Shown piece after piece: positions 1 through 8,144 of a DNA stretch of 62,226 nt. The first letter of the stretch is position 1. Each line of letters begins with the position of its first letter. This DNA is from Oleiphilus sp. (GTDB lineage: Bacteria > Pseudomonadota > Gammaproteobacteria > Pseudomonadales > Oleiphilaceae). Made by a program: the position numbers and the translations under genes. Under the pieces are notes generated by a model. The model was not told the DNA's origin. It saw only the letters and a list, made by a program, of their open reading frames with translations, and searched no databases. The stretch covers positions 1-62,226 of the forward strand of contig PZPK01000027.1 in NCBI GenBank assembly GCA_006212045.1, given 5' to 3'.

Positions 1-32
1 CGGTGAGGCCTCACCCACTCGGACACCTCACC
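1..32. repeat. 32-bp direct repeat, copy 1
   Basis: These 32 bases are identical to positions 164-195. The copy begins with a perfect 14-bp palindrome, GGTGAGGCCTCACC, at 2-15. Because it starts at the window edge, the unit may extend or recur further left. The two copies start 163 bp apart. The nature of the repeat (REP-like, cassette-associated or other) is not known. Confidence 0.85.
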
Positions 33-77
33 ATATTCTATAACTTGAGCAGCAGAGCAACCTGAATCACTTTGCAA

Positions 78-178
78 GAGCGCCGCACGGGGCGCGCTCC
101 TTCGTCCGGTCCGGAATCACAGATTCCGTCCGTTCAGCTCACCGCGAAACTACGTTTCGCAAACGGTGAGGCCTCACC
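78..178. repeat. Cluster of short perfect inverted repeats
   Basis: Four hairpins follow one another: GAGCGC/GCGCTC (78-83 and 94-99), GGAATC-ACA-GATTCC (113-127), GCGAAAC-TAC-GTTTCGC (144-160) and GGTGAGGCCTCACC (165-178). Such density is typical of extragenic palindromic elements or recombination sites, not of coding DNA. The 129-residue plus-strand reading frame crossing it is not credible as a gene. No transposase or integrase is visible in the window. Confidence 0.7.
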
Positions 179-195
179 CACTCGGACACCTCACC
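164..195. repeat. 32-bp direct repeat, copy 2
   Basis: Exact second copy of the sequence at 1-32, including the 14-bp palindrome at 165-178. It lies about 55 bp beyond the stop codon of the minus-strand cheR gene, so it could also fold in the cheR 3' untranslated region. Confidence 0.85.
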
Positions 196-248
196 GCAAA
201 AGAGCGCGGTACTTTAAACGAGCCTTTTTACAATTGCAACCAGTGGTT

Positions 249-1085
249 TTACTTAGCCCGATAGATAATGCCAGGATTGCACTGAACCATTTCAAATTTA
301 TCATTCAGGCCCGACATCGATTCGGACGCACCCAGAAACAAATAGCCCCCTTTCCTCAGTTTGCCATGTATTCGGGTCAGAATGTCGCGCTTGAGGTCCT
401 GCGAGAAATAGATCAGAACATTTCGACAAAAAACGACATCAAAGGGCCCGGGCAGCATTGAGTAGCTCTGCAGCAAATTCAACGAACGAAAGCTGACCTG
501 TGCAGCAATATCTACATTAACCTTCCAACGCCCATCATCCAGCGCCTGGAAATACCGCCGCAGCCTTTCGTCCGACATACCGCGCCCCAAAGCGAGCATT
601 TCATACTCACCCGATTTGGCTTTTTCCAATACTGAAGCAGAGATGTCAGTCGCGACTATTTTCAGACCACGTGCGAATTTACCCAGGTTTTTCTTTTTAT
701 ACTCATCGGCAACCATGGCGATGGAATATGGCTCCTGCCCTGTCGAACAGGCGGCAGACCAAATATTCAGAGGCCGGGTCCGCGCTTCCTTTTCCAGCTC
801 GTCGAATAACATTTCATCGAGGATTCGAAATGGGTGTAAATCTCGGAACCATAGCGTTTCGTTGGTCGTCATCGCGTCGACAACTTCTTCACGCAATGCG
901 ATGGAGGAGCGGCTTTCCAGCTTTTCAACCAGTTCACCCAAATCATTCAGAGAGTTTCTGGCCAGTACCGATTTTAGACGACTGTTGACGAGATACTCTT
1001 TATTGTCTCCCAACAATATGCCGCAGGCGCTCTCTAGAAAGGTCCTAAACTGCTGATATGCCTGCGGCGAGCCCAATTTTTGCAT
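249..1085 (-). CDS. cheR: Chemotaxis protein methyltransferase CheR
   Basis: S-adenosylmethionine-dependent methyltransferase that methylates glutamates on chemoreceptors during adaptation; cytoplasmic. The 278-residue length is normal. The helical CheR N-domain covers about residues 1-75 and is followed by TTNETLWFRD (about 73-82). The SAM-binding loop SAACSTGQEPYS is at about 110-121, and the conserved VVFCRNVLIYF lies near 220. It is downstream of cheV on the same strand with a 36-bp gap, so the two are probably co-transcribed. The pairing with cheV and divergent flgA-flgM-flgN is the usual arrangement in Pseudomonas-like flagellar loci. Confidence 0.95.
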   Translation of the reverse strand: MQKLGSPQAYQQFRTFLESACGILLGDNKEYLVNSRLKSVLARNSLNDLGELVEKLESRSSIALREEVVDAMTTNETLWFRDLHPFRILDEMLFDELEKEARTRPLNIWSAACSTGQEPYSIAMVADEYKKKNLGKFARGLKIVATDISASVLEKAKSGEYEMLALGRGMSDERLRRYFQALDDGRWKVNVDIAAQVSFRSLNLLQSYSMLPGPFDVVFCRNVLIYFSQDLKRDILTRIHGKLRKGGYLFLGASESMSGLNDKFEMVQCNPGIIYRAK

Positions 1086-1121
1086 CTACGTCTACTTCGT
1101 ATGGTTTTGAGGATCAGCCGA

Positions 1122-2069
1122 TCACACTACACGTGAGCGGCTGTCGATAATTTCCATGACGCGCTCAGCCAGCTCATCAGGGCTAAACTTCGCCATAAAA
1201 TCATCCGCACCGACTTTCTGCACCATGGCCTTGTTAAAAACTCCGCTCAGGGAGGTATGCAACATGATATACAGCCCATCAAAGCGAGGATCATTCTTGC
1301 ACTTGGCTGTCAGGGTATAGCCATCCATTTCGGGCATTTCAACATCCGAAATCATGAGTGCTATCTCACTCGCGAGATCTTTGCCTTCGTCCAGCAGATC
1401 GAGAAGATAATTATAAGCCTGCAGACCATCTTTTTGAGTGATCACGTTTAAGCCTATCGTCTGTAAACAATTCTGGATCTGCTTTCGCGCTACGACAGAG
1501 TCGTCGACCACCAGCACTGTTTTATTCTCGGAACCTGCCGTCTTCTCGGAGGCCTTTTCTACGAATGCACTATCAAGGCTTTCTTCAATCGGAGCGACTT
1601 CCGCAAGTATCTTCTCGACATCGATGATTTCCGTCAGTTTTTTATCAATCTCGGTAACAGCGGTCAGATAGTTTTCCTTGCCAGCACCTTTCGGTGGAGG
1701 GTGAATTTCTTCCCAGTTCAGATTCACGATTCTTTCGACCCCGCCTACCAGAAAACCCTGGGTTTTTCGGTTGTACTCGGTAATGATGACGAAGCTGTTG
1801 TATATATCTTCTTCAGGAATGGGGCGCTGACCGATCGCCAGGCCCATATCCATAATCGGGATGGTGCCGCCTCTTATATGAGCCAAGCCCCTGATCACTG
1901 GATGCCGCTGGGGGATCAGTGTCAGTTTTGGGCATTGCAGCACTTCTTTGACCTTGAACACGTTGATGCCATAGATCTGCTTGGTCTGCAAACGAAACAG
2001 AAGCAACTCTAATCGATTCTGTCCGACCAACTGGGTTCGCTGGTTCACACTGTCCAGAATACCGGCCAT
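1122..2069 (-). CDS. cheV: Chemotaxis coupling/receiver protein CheV
   Basis: Couples chemoreceptors to the CheA kinase and carries its own phosphorylatable receiver domain. A CheW-like domain spans about residues 15-160. A receiver domain follows at about 184-310, with the acidic pair VVDDS (189-190), phospho-acceptor D242 in ISDVEMPEMDG, the HTSLSG switch region and the AKF lysine. It is the first gene of the cheV-cheR pair and is read divergently from flgA across a 177-bp gap. I found no convincing sigma-28 or sigma-54 promoter for it there. Confidence 0.95.
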   Translation of the reverse strand: MAGILDSVNQRTQLVGQNRLELLLFRLQTKQIYGINVFKVKEVLQCPKLTLIPQRHPVIRGLAHIRGGTIPIMDMGLAIGQRPIPEEDIYNSFVIITEYNRKTQGFLVGGVERIVNLNWEEIHPPPKGAGKENYLTAVTEIDKKLTEIIDVEKILAEVAPIEESLDSAFVEKASEKTAGSENKTVLVVDDSVVARKQIQNCLQTIGLNVITQKDGLQAYNYLLDLLDEGKDLASEIALMISDVEMPEMDGYTLTAKCKNDPRFDGLYIMLHTSLSGVFNKAMVQKVGADDFMAKFSPDELAERVMEIIDSRSRVV

Positions 2070-2246
2070 AAAACTTCCTCAAAAATACGATGCATTGATT
2101 CAGGCACAACAATTGCAGCGCCAAGATGACATTACTTTATTCAGTCAGAAATTTGTCATGCCGGTATCAGACAGACAACGCCTGGCATTTTTTTACACTC
2201 ACTGAAATCAAAGAATCACCATCTCCCTCAAAGGATAGGACATAAA

Positions 2247-2963
2247 ATGAAAATTCCTAGTCTATTTACAGTCCTGATTCTGGTCGGATTAGCGAATTCC
2301 AGTCTCGCGATGCCTTTCCCTCAAGAGGATCCAATGCAGGCGCTTTCAAATGCTATTGAAGCGCATTTGGCAAACTATTCTGTCGCGATGGCGGAAAAAG
2401 GTTACCGGAGCAGCTACCAGGCCGGCAAACTCGATCCTCGACTTAACATCAAACACTGCCCTGAGCAGTGGAATATCTCATTTACACGAGAACCGCTTAA
2501 ACATGCCAGAACCTCATTACTGCTCGCCTGCGAAGGCCCGGAAAGACAGAAACTTTTCCTGAGTGTAGAGTTCGAAATCTATGCACCGGCAGTTCTCAGC
2601 AGCAATCTGATCGCAAGAGGCCAACGCATCACGGAAGCCGACGTTGTCATCGCGGAACAACAGATCAACGCAGCACGCTACCCGGTATTTGAATCGACTG
2701 ACCAAGTGATAGGCATGGTCGCCAAGCGGACAATCAGAGCGGACAGGCAGATTCATCCGGGATTACTGACCGCTCCCCGCCTGGTGTCTCGTGGCGACGA
2801 AGTCATAATAGTCGCGACCAACGACACAATTTCGATTAGAATGAAAGGTGAAGCCATGAATCACGGAACCAGAGGCGAACAAATCTCTGTCCGGAACAAG
2901 CAGTCCCAGCGGATGATTAAAGCGCGCGTTGCAGAACAGGGCGTAGTTGAAATTGCGCTTTAG
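2247..2963 (+). CDS. flgA: Flagellar basal body P-ring formation protein FlgA
   Basis: Periplasmic chaperone for assembly of the flagellar P ring (FlgI). The 238-residue protein begins with a signal peptide (MKIPSLFTVLILVGLANSSL, cleavage after about residue 21). The C-terminal half is the SAF/ChapFlgA fold, recognisable from SSNLIARGQRITEADVV and VGMVAKRTIRADRQI-type segments and a final hydrophobic beta-rich stretch. It is preceded by AAAGGA and is read divergently from cheV. flgM follows after 78 bp but has its own sigma-28 promoter. Confidence 0.93.
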   Translation: MKIPSLFTVLILVGLANSSLAMPFPQEDPMQALSNAIEAHLANYSVAMAEKGYRSSYQAGKLDPRLNIKHCPEQWNISFTREPLKHARTSLLLACEGPERQKLFLSVEFEIYAPAVLSSNLIARGQRITEADVVIAEQQINAARYPVFESTDQVIGMVAKRTIRADRQIHPGLLTAPRLVSRGDEVIIVATNDTISIRMKGEAMNHGTRGEQISVRNKQSQRMIKARVAEQGVVEIAL

Positions 2964-2983
2964 GACAAAATCTGTTTTTTTAC

Positions 2984-3010
2984 TAAAGTTTTTTAATGTT
3001 GGGTCGATAA
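2984..3010 (+). promoter_or_regulatory. Sigma-28 (FliA) promoter of flgM
   Basis: TAAAGTTT (2984-2991), an 11-base spacer and GTCGATAA (3003-3010) match the FliA consensus TAAAGTTT-N11-GCCGATAA at all but one position. It ends 31 bases before the flgM start. FlgM is the FliA anti-sigma factor, so a FliA-driven copy gives the known late-class feedback. Confidence 0.88.
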
Positions 3011-3041
3011 ATAAGCAGTTCTACTAATCAGGTGATGCATC

Positions 3042-3356
3042 ATGAGCATTGAAATCAACAACTTAAACCCTCAAAGGCCGGACAACACCCGGAATCAGGG
3101 GAGTAAGGAAGCGGAAGCTGCGCGTAAAAATGACGCACCCGCAGAGAAGAGCGCGACAGAGGCCAAAAGCAACGCCTCCGATAGCGTAAGCCTGAGTCAA
3201 GAGGCTCAATCACTATCTCGCATTGAAGCGGAGTTGAAATCCCTGCCCGAGGTCGATCAGGCGAAGGTAGATGAAATCAAAGCACGCATCGATAACGGCG
3301 ATTATCAGATCGACAACCAAAAATTGGCGCAGAAAATGCTTGATCTAGAGGGTTAA
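3042..3356 (+). CDS. flgM: Negative regulator of flagellin synthesis (anti-sigma-28) FlgM
   Basis: Binds and holds FliA (sigma-28) until the hook-basal body is complete, then is exported through the flagellar secretion channel. At 104 residues it has the family's expected length. The N-terminal half (about 1-55) is low-complexity, charged and probably disordered. The C-terminal half carries the sigma-binding segment ending VDEIKARIDNGDYQIDN, with DNQKLAQKMLDLE after it. It is followed 37 bp later by flgN. Confidence 0.93.
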   Translation: MSIEINNLNPQRPDNTRNQGSKEAEAARKNDAPAEKSATEAKSNASDSVSLSQEAQSLSRIEAELKSLPEVDQAKVDEIKARIDNGDYQIDNQKLAQKMLDLEG

Positions 3357-3393
3357 TTCACCCTTAGCTCTCAGATCAAGAGGCAAGCAAAAC

Positions 3394-3870
3394 ATGCCAA
3401 GCGCGATAGAAAACCTCAAACTCCTCCTCAAACAGGACATACGTGATCTCGAAGCCTTAACATCGACGCTTAGCGCGGAAAAAACGGCGCTCAAGTCAAG
3501 AGACAGCAAAGCGATCCAGCAGGTCACACAAAACAAGTCCTCGCTCGTACAACAAATCGAAACGCGTGCCAAACAAAAGGCAAAATTACTGGCATCCTGC
3601 GGCCTCGGCATCAAACCAGGCGCTGTCACCAAAACTTTGGAGTCGTATGGTGACGAAGAGCTGACCGGGCTGTGGAAAGAATCCGTCCAGGCCTTAAAAC
3701 AATGCAAAGACCAAAACACCGTCAATGGCAGCATTATCTCCCAAACGTTGCAGCGTACCGCCAAATTGATGAGTATCATCCGGGGCCAGGGCACCAAGCC
3801 GGACCTCTACGGCCAGCAGGGCAAAACCCAATCCGTTTCAAACGGACAACATATACTGGGTAAAGCCTGA
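3394..3870 (+). CDS. flgN: FlgN-type flagellar export chaperone
   Basis: FlgN family proteins escort the hook-junction proteins FlgK and FlgL to the export gate. The 158-residue product is largely helical. It starts with LKLLLKQDIRDLEALTSTLS and has a typical long N-terminal helix, a charged middle and a C-terminal RTAKLMSIIRGQ-type segment. Position after flgM supports the call. The YcgR-type flagellar brake gene often found next in Pseudomonas is absent: the yej genes follow after 251 bp. Confidence 0.85.
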   Translation: MPSAIENLKLLLKQDIRDLEALTSTLSAEKTALKSRDSKAIQQVTQNKSSLVQQIETRAKQKAKLLASCGLGIKPGAVTKTLESYGDEELTGLWKESVQALKQCKDQNTVNGSIISQTLQRTAKLMSIIRGQGTKPDLYGQQGKTQSVSNGQHILGKA

Positions 3871-4121
3871 ACAATAGTGTACGCCAGTTGTGGTCGGCAT
3901 CTATCCATCCAGCGAACGGTTTACCGCACAAACCCCGCGATGCCCAGCATGGCGATAACTGATAAGCACGACAAAACACGAACGATTCGCTCACTAAATA
4001 ATCAGCTTAACAATCTTTATAAAACGTAAGACGCAATTTGTGCCAAATGTCTAGACGCCCTGCCCAATTCCCATTAGGATCTTCAGGCTAAATTCATAAA
4101 AAGCAAGAGCAAGCATAGACT

Positions 4122-5900
4122 ATGCCTTCAAGATTTATCTCGTTTCTCCTCCTGCTCGTAACAACCAGTGCGTTCGCCCAACCCCAGCATGGCGTAGCCA
4201 TGCATGGAGATCTTAAGTATCCGGCCGATTTTACGCATTTTGAGTACGTCAACCCGGACGCACCCAAGGGAGGCACCCTCAAGCTGGCTGTCGTTGGCGA
4301 CAATTTTGATAGCTTCAACCCCTTCATTGTCAAGGGCGTACCGGCTGCAGGCATCAGCTATCTATATGAAAGCCTGACCGTACACGCCCAGGATGAAGCT
4401 TTTAGTGAATACGGCCTGATTGCCGAAAGCATCGAAATCCCGGAGGACCGTTCCTCTGTCACCTTCTATTTGAATAAAAATGCACGATTTTCTGATGGCA
4501 GCCCAATTACCGCGGAAGATATCAAATTCAGTTTCGAAACACTGACGACGCATGAGAAGGCCCGACCTTTCTATAACGCCTACTACGGTGATGTCGCCGA
4601 GGTGAAGATTGTTGATCCTCACACCATCACCTTTGTTTCCGCGAATCCGGAAAACCGCGAGTTACCGCTGATATTGGGACAAATGAACATCCTTTCCAAA
4701 GCTTTTTGGAGCCAGCATGACTTTGGCGCAGCCAGCCTAGAGCCACCCGTTGGCAACGGCCCCTACAAAATAGACAAGGTGGTCCCCGGACGATCTGTAA
4801 GTTATGTTCGGGACCCGGATTACTGGGCAAAGGAGTTACCGGTAAACAAGGGGCGATACAATTTTGACCGCATCGTTTTTGAATACTACAAGGATAATAC
4901 TGTTGCCCTCGAGGCCTTCAAGGCAGGCGAATATGATTTTCGAGTCGAACGAACAGCACGTAACTGGGCCAATTCCTACACTGGCCAGAAATTCGATGAC
5001 GGCATCCTTATAAAGGAAGAAATCAAACATCAGCGTCCAACAGGTATGCAGGCCTTTGTCATTAATACACGGCGCTCACAGTTCCGGGACGTCCGTGTCA
5101 GAAAAGCACTGGATTATGCTTTCGATTTCGAATGGACCAACCAGAATCTGTTTAATGGACAGTATCTCAGGGCCGACAACTATTTCGAGAATTCAGAACT
5201 GGCTGCCGAAGGACTTCCCGGACCGCAGGAGCTGGCGATTCTGGAACCGTTTCGAAAGCAACTGCCTGAACGTGTATTCACCGAAATTTATCAAGCCCCA
5301 AGCACTGAAAAACCAAATAGCATTCGCAAGAACCTCCGTACAGCCATAAAGTTATTGAAAGAAGCTGGCTGGCAAATCAAGGACGGTAAACTCACCGAGC
5401 TCACCACCGGCCAGGTCATGCGCTTTGAGTTTCTGCTGTACCAGAAAGATTTCGAGCGCGTTGTACAGCCCTACATCAAGAATCTGGAAAAACTGGGAAT
5501 CGAGGCCGGCATTCGCGTCGTGGATACCACCCAATACATCAACCGCATGCGGGATTTCGATTTCGACATTATGGTGTCGGGCTTTGGCCAGTCTGAATCT
5601 CCAGGCAATGAACAACGTGACTACTGGCATTCCAGCCGCGCCAACCAACCGGGCTCGCGCAACCTGGCCGGAATTAGTGACCCGGTCGTCGACGCGCTGG
5701 TTGATATGATCATCAGCGCCCCTGATCGCGCGTCACTGATACACCGGACCCGAGCCCTGGACCGGGTATTGTTGGCTGGCCACTATGTCATTCCCAATTG
5801 GTATAATCCTTACGATCGCATTGCCTACCATAAAAAACTGGCTCGACCGGAAGTAACACCAAAATCAGGCGTTGCGATTGATACCTGGTGGATTCAATAA
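4122..5900 (+). CDS. yejA: YejA-type oligopeptide ABC transporter substrate-binding protein
   Basis: Periplasmic solute-binding protein (SBP family 5) that delivers peptides to the YejBEF importer. It has 592 residues against about 600 in the enterobacterial YejA. A signal peptide ends at about residue 19 (TTSAFA). The family signature HGDLKYPADFTHFEYVNPDA and the APKGGTLKLAVVGDNFDSFN segment appear at about 27-70. It heads a yejABEF-fabI array; yejB starts 107 bp later. In several bacteria Yej transporters import microcin C-like peptides, but the substrate here is not shown. Confidence 0.92.
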   Translation: MPSRFISFLLLLVTTSAFAQPQHGVAMHGDLKYPADFTHFEYVNPDAPKGGTLKLAVVGDNFDSFNPFIVKGVPAAGISYLYESLTVHAQDEAFSEYGLIAESIEIPEDRSSVTFYLNKNARFSDGSPITAEDIKFSFETLTTHEKARPFYNAYYGDVAEVKIVDPHTITFVSANPENRELPLILGQMNILSKAFWSQHDFGAASLEPPVGNGPYKIDKVVPGRSVSYVRDPDYWAKELPVNKGRYNFDRIVFEYYKDNTVALEAFKAGEYDFRVERTARNWANSYTGQKFDDGILIKEEIKHQRPTGMQAFVINTRRSQFRDVRVRKALDYAFDFEWTNQNLFNGQYLRADNYFENSELAAEGLPGPQELAILEPFRKQLPERVFTEIYQAPSTEKPNSIRKNLRTAIKLLKEAGWQIKDGKLTELTTGQVMRFEFLLYQKDFERVVQPYIKNLEKLGIEAGIRVVDTTQYINRMRDFDFDIMVSGFGQSESPGNEQRDYWHSSRANQPGSRNLAGISDPVVDALVDMIISAPDRASLIHRTRALDRVLLAGHYVIPNWYNPYDRIAYHKKLARPEVTPKSGVAIDTWWIQ

Positions 5901-6006
5901 CCGTGCCGGATGTTTTTGCATCAGCGCTCTCCCGACCAGCTCAGCGCCGTGTACAACGGTGCAGCGTGGCCTTACCCAGCGGCGCTGATCGGCTGAGGCT
6001 AAATAC

Positions 6007-7104
6007 ATGAGCGCCTATATCCTGCGCAGGCTGCTGCTGATGATACCGACATTGCTGGGTATCATGCTTCTGAATTTTGTTATCGTACAGGCGGCGCCCG
6101 GTGGGCCGGTCGAAAAAATGCTGGCAGATATTCAGGGCATGGAGTCCGACCTGCAGGCCAGAATGGGTGGTAGCGGCGATATGGGCGCCTCCTCGGGCGG
6201 TAATAGTGGAAGTTCGAATGCCACGTACCGCGGTGCTCAAGGACTGGACCCGGAGCTGATCAGCCGCATCGAAAAACTTTACGGCTTTGACAAACCAGCT
6301 TGGGAACGCTTCCTGATCATGATTAAAAACTATGCCGTATTTGATTTCGGTGAAAGCTTTTTCCGTGACAAGAGCGTGTCTGACCTGGTGCTGGAAAAAA
6401 TGCCAGTATCCATCTCTCTTGGGCTCTGGTCGACACTGATCATCTACCTGATCTCTATCCCTTTGGGCATTAAAAAAGCCTTACGCGACGGCAGTCCCTT
6501 CGATGTCTGGACCAGTAGCGTCGTCATCGTCGGTTACGCCATCCCGGGCTTCCTGTTTGGTGTTTTGTTAATTGTTCTTTTTGCAGGCGGCTCATACTTT
6601 GACTGGTTTCCGCTGCGCGGCCTCACCTCTCCGAATTTCGAAGAACTCAGTCTGTTCGGAAAAATTCTGGATTATGCCTGGCACTTGGTGCTGCCAGTGA
6701 CGGCTCTGGTGATAGGCGGCTTTGCGACTCTGACCATGCTTACAAAAAACTCGTTTATGGATGAGATAAGAAAGCAATACGTAACAACCGCACGCGCCAA
6801 GGGTCTGACCGAAAATCGTATTCTTTATGGCCACGTGTTTCGCAACGCCATGTTGATTGTAATAGCGGGCATGCCCGCGGCGTTGATCGGCATATTCTTT
6901 ACCGGAGCCATGTTGATCGAAGTTATTTTTTCCCTCGATGGCCTCGGTTTGCTTGGATTTGAGGCCGTACTGAACCGGGATTATCCGGTCATGTTCGGCA
7001 CCCTGTACGTTTTTACGCTACTGGGACTGATACTCAAGCTCATCAGTGACCTGACTTATGTTGCCATCGATCCACGCATCGACTTTGAAAGTAGAGAGGG
7101 ATAA
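6007..7104 (+). CDS. yejB: YejB-type peptide ABC transporter permease
   Basis: Inner-membrane permease subunit of the peptide importer, 365 residues, close to the 364 of E. coli YejB. It starts with the permease N-terminal helix ([20 protein letters not shown]). A Gly/Ser-rich periplasmic insert lies around residues 55-80, a feature of YejB. The cytoplasmic EAA-like loop is visible as [20 protein letters not shown], which docks on YejF. The stop codon and the yejE start overlap by one base, indicating translational coupling. Confidence 0.94.
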   Translation: MSAYILRRLLLMIPTLLGIMLLNFVIVQAAPGGPVEKMLADIQGMESDLQARMGGSGDMGASSGGNSGSSNATYRGAQGLDPELISRIEKLYGFDKPAWERFLIMIKNYAVFDFGESFFRDKSVSDLVLEKMPVSISLGLWSTLIIYLISIPLGIKKALRDGSPFDVWTSSVVIVGYAIPGFLFGVLLIVLFAGGSYFDWFPLRGLTSPNFEELSLFGKILDYAWHLVLPVTALVIGGFATLTMLTKNSFMDEIRKQYVTTARAKGLTENRILYGHVFRNAMLIVIAGMPAALIGIFFTGAMLIEVIFSLDGLGLLGFEAVLNRDYPVMFGTLYVFTLLGLILKLISDLTYVAIDPRIDFESREG

Positions 7105-8144
7105 TGCTGAAGCTGCTCTCTCCGGATCATTGGAAGCCACTAAATCAGCGACGCTGGCAGAATTTCAGAAATAATCGTAGAGGCTACATCTCTCTCTGGA
7201 TATTCCTGCTGCTGTTTATCCTGTCCCTGTTTGCAGAGTTTATCGCTAACGATAAACCGGTGGTTGTTTCATATCAGAACAGTCTTTATTTTCCGGTGTT
7301 CAAGGTTTATTCCGAAACCACCTTCGGCGGGGAATTTGAGTCCGAAGCAGACTACCGTGACGAATACGTTGCGGATCTGATACAGCAAGACGGCTGGATG
7401 CTCTGGCCACCAGTGCGCTATAGCTATGACACCATTAATTATCATCTTGATGTCCCCGCGCCCTCGCCTCCCGACACAGAGAACTTTCTGGGAACGGATG
7501 ATCAGGCGCGGGATGTTGTGGCCCGACTGATTTATGGCTTTCGGATCTCGGTGCTGTTTGGACTGTGCTTGACGATTTTCAGCTCGATCATCGGCGTCAT
7601 TGTCGGCGCGATACAGGGTTTCTACGGAGGTCGCATAGATCTCTTCGGGCAACGCTTAATCGAAATATGGTCAGGGCTTCCTGTTTTGTTTCTTCTGATC
7701 ATCATGACCAGTTTCATTACACCGAATTTCTGGTGGCTCTTGGGCATTATGTTGCTGTTCAGCTGGATGGGGCTCGTCGATGTGGTACGTGCAGAGTTTC
7801 TGAGAGCCAGGAACCTAGAGTATGTCAGGGCCGCCCGCGCACTCGGACTGGACAATCGCGGCATCATGTTCAAACACATGCTGCCGAATGCCATGGTGGC
7901 TACCCTGACCTTCATGCCATTTATTCTCACAGGTTCGATCACCACCCTGACCTCGCTGGACTTTCTTGGCTTCGGTTTGCCGCCCGGTTCACCCTCACTC
8001 GGGGAATTGATTGCTCAGGGCAAAACCAACCTTCATGCGCCCTGGCTCGGCGTATCCGCTTTCGTTGTCTTGGCCGTCATGCTTTCTTTACTGGTATTTA
8101 TTGGTGAAGCTGTGCGAGATGCCTTTGACCCCAGGAAACTCTGA
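7104..8144 (+). CDS. yejE: YejE-type peptide ABC transporter permease
   Basis: Second inner-membrane permease of the importer, 346 residues. An OppC-type N-terminal helix (about 29-46) is followed by a periplasmic segment. The core permease domain includes NFLGTDDQARDVVARLIYG, and the EAA loop is VRAARALGLDNRGIMFKHM. The C-terminus ends in DAFDPRKL, as in the OppC/YejE group. It overlaps yejB by one base and directly abuts yejF. Confidence 0.94.
   Translation: MLKLLSPDHWKPLNQRRWQNFRNNRRGYISLWIFLLLFILSLFAEFIANDKPVVVSYQNSLYFPVFKVYSETTFGGEFESEADYRDEYVADLIQQDGWMLWPPVRYSYDTINYHLDVPAPSPPDTENFLGTDDQARDVVARLIYGFRISVLFGLCLTIFSSIIGVIVGAIQGFYGGRIDLFGQRLIEIWSGLPVLFLLIIMTSFITPNFWWLLGIMLLFSWMGLVDVVRAEFLRARNLEYVRAARALGLDNRGIMFKHMLPNAMVATLTFMPFILTGSITTLTSLDFLGFGLPPGSPSLGELIAQGKTNLHAPWLGVSAFVVLAVMLSLLVFIGEAVRDAFDPRKL

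Noticed and set aside
72-461. Plus-strand frame of 129 residues over the left repeat
   Set aside because: It crosses palindromes and direct repeats and runs antisense into the 3' end of cheR; composition is not protein-like.
2070-2150. Sigma-28 or sigma-54 promoter for cheV
   Set aside because: TAAAGTAA is followed by a poor -10 at the right spacing, and TTGGCGCTGCAATTG lacks GC at N10.
2170-2200. Sigma-54 promoter for flgA
   Set aside because: TGGCATTTTTTTACA lacks GC at the N10 spacing.
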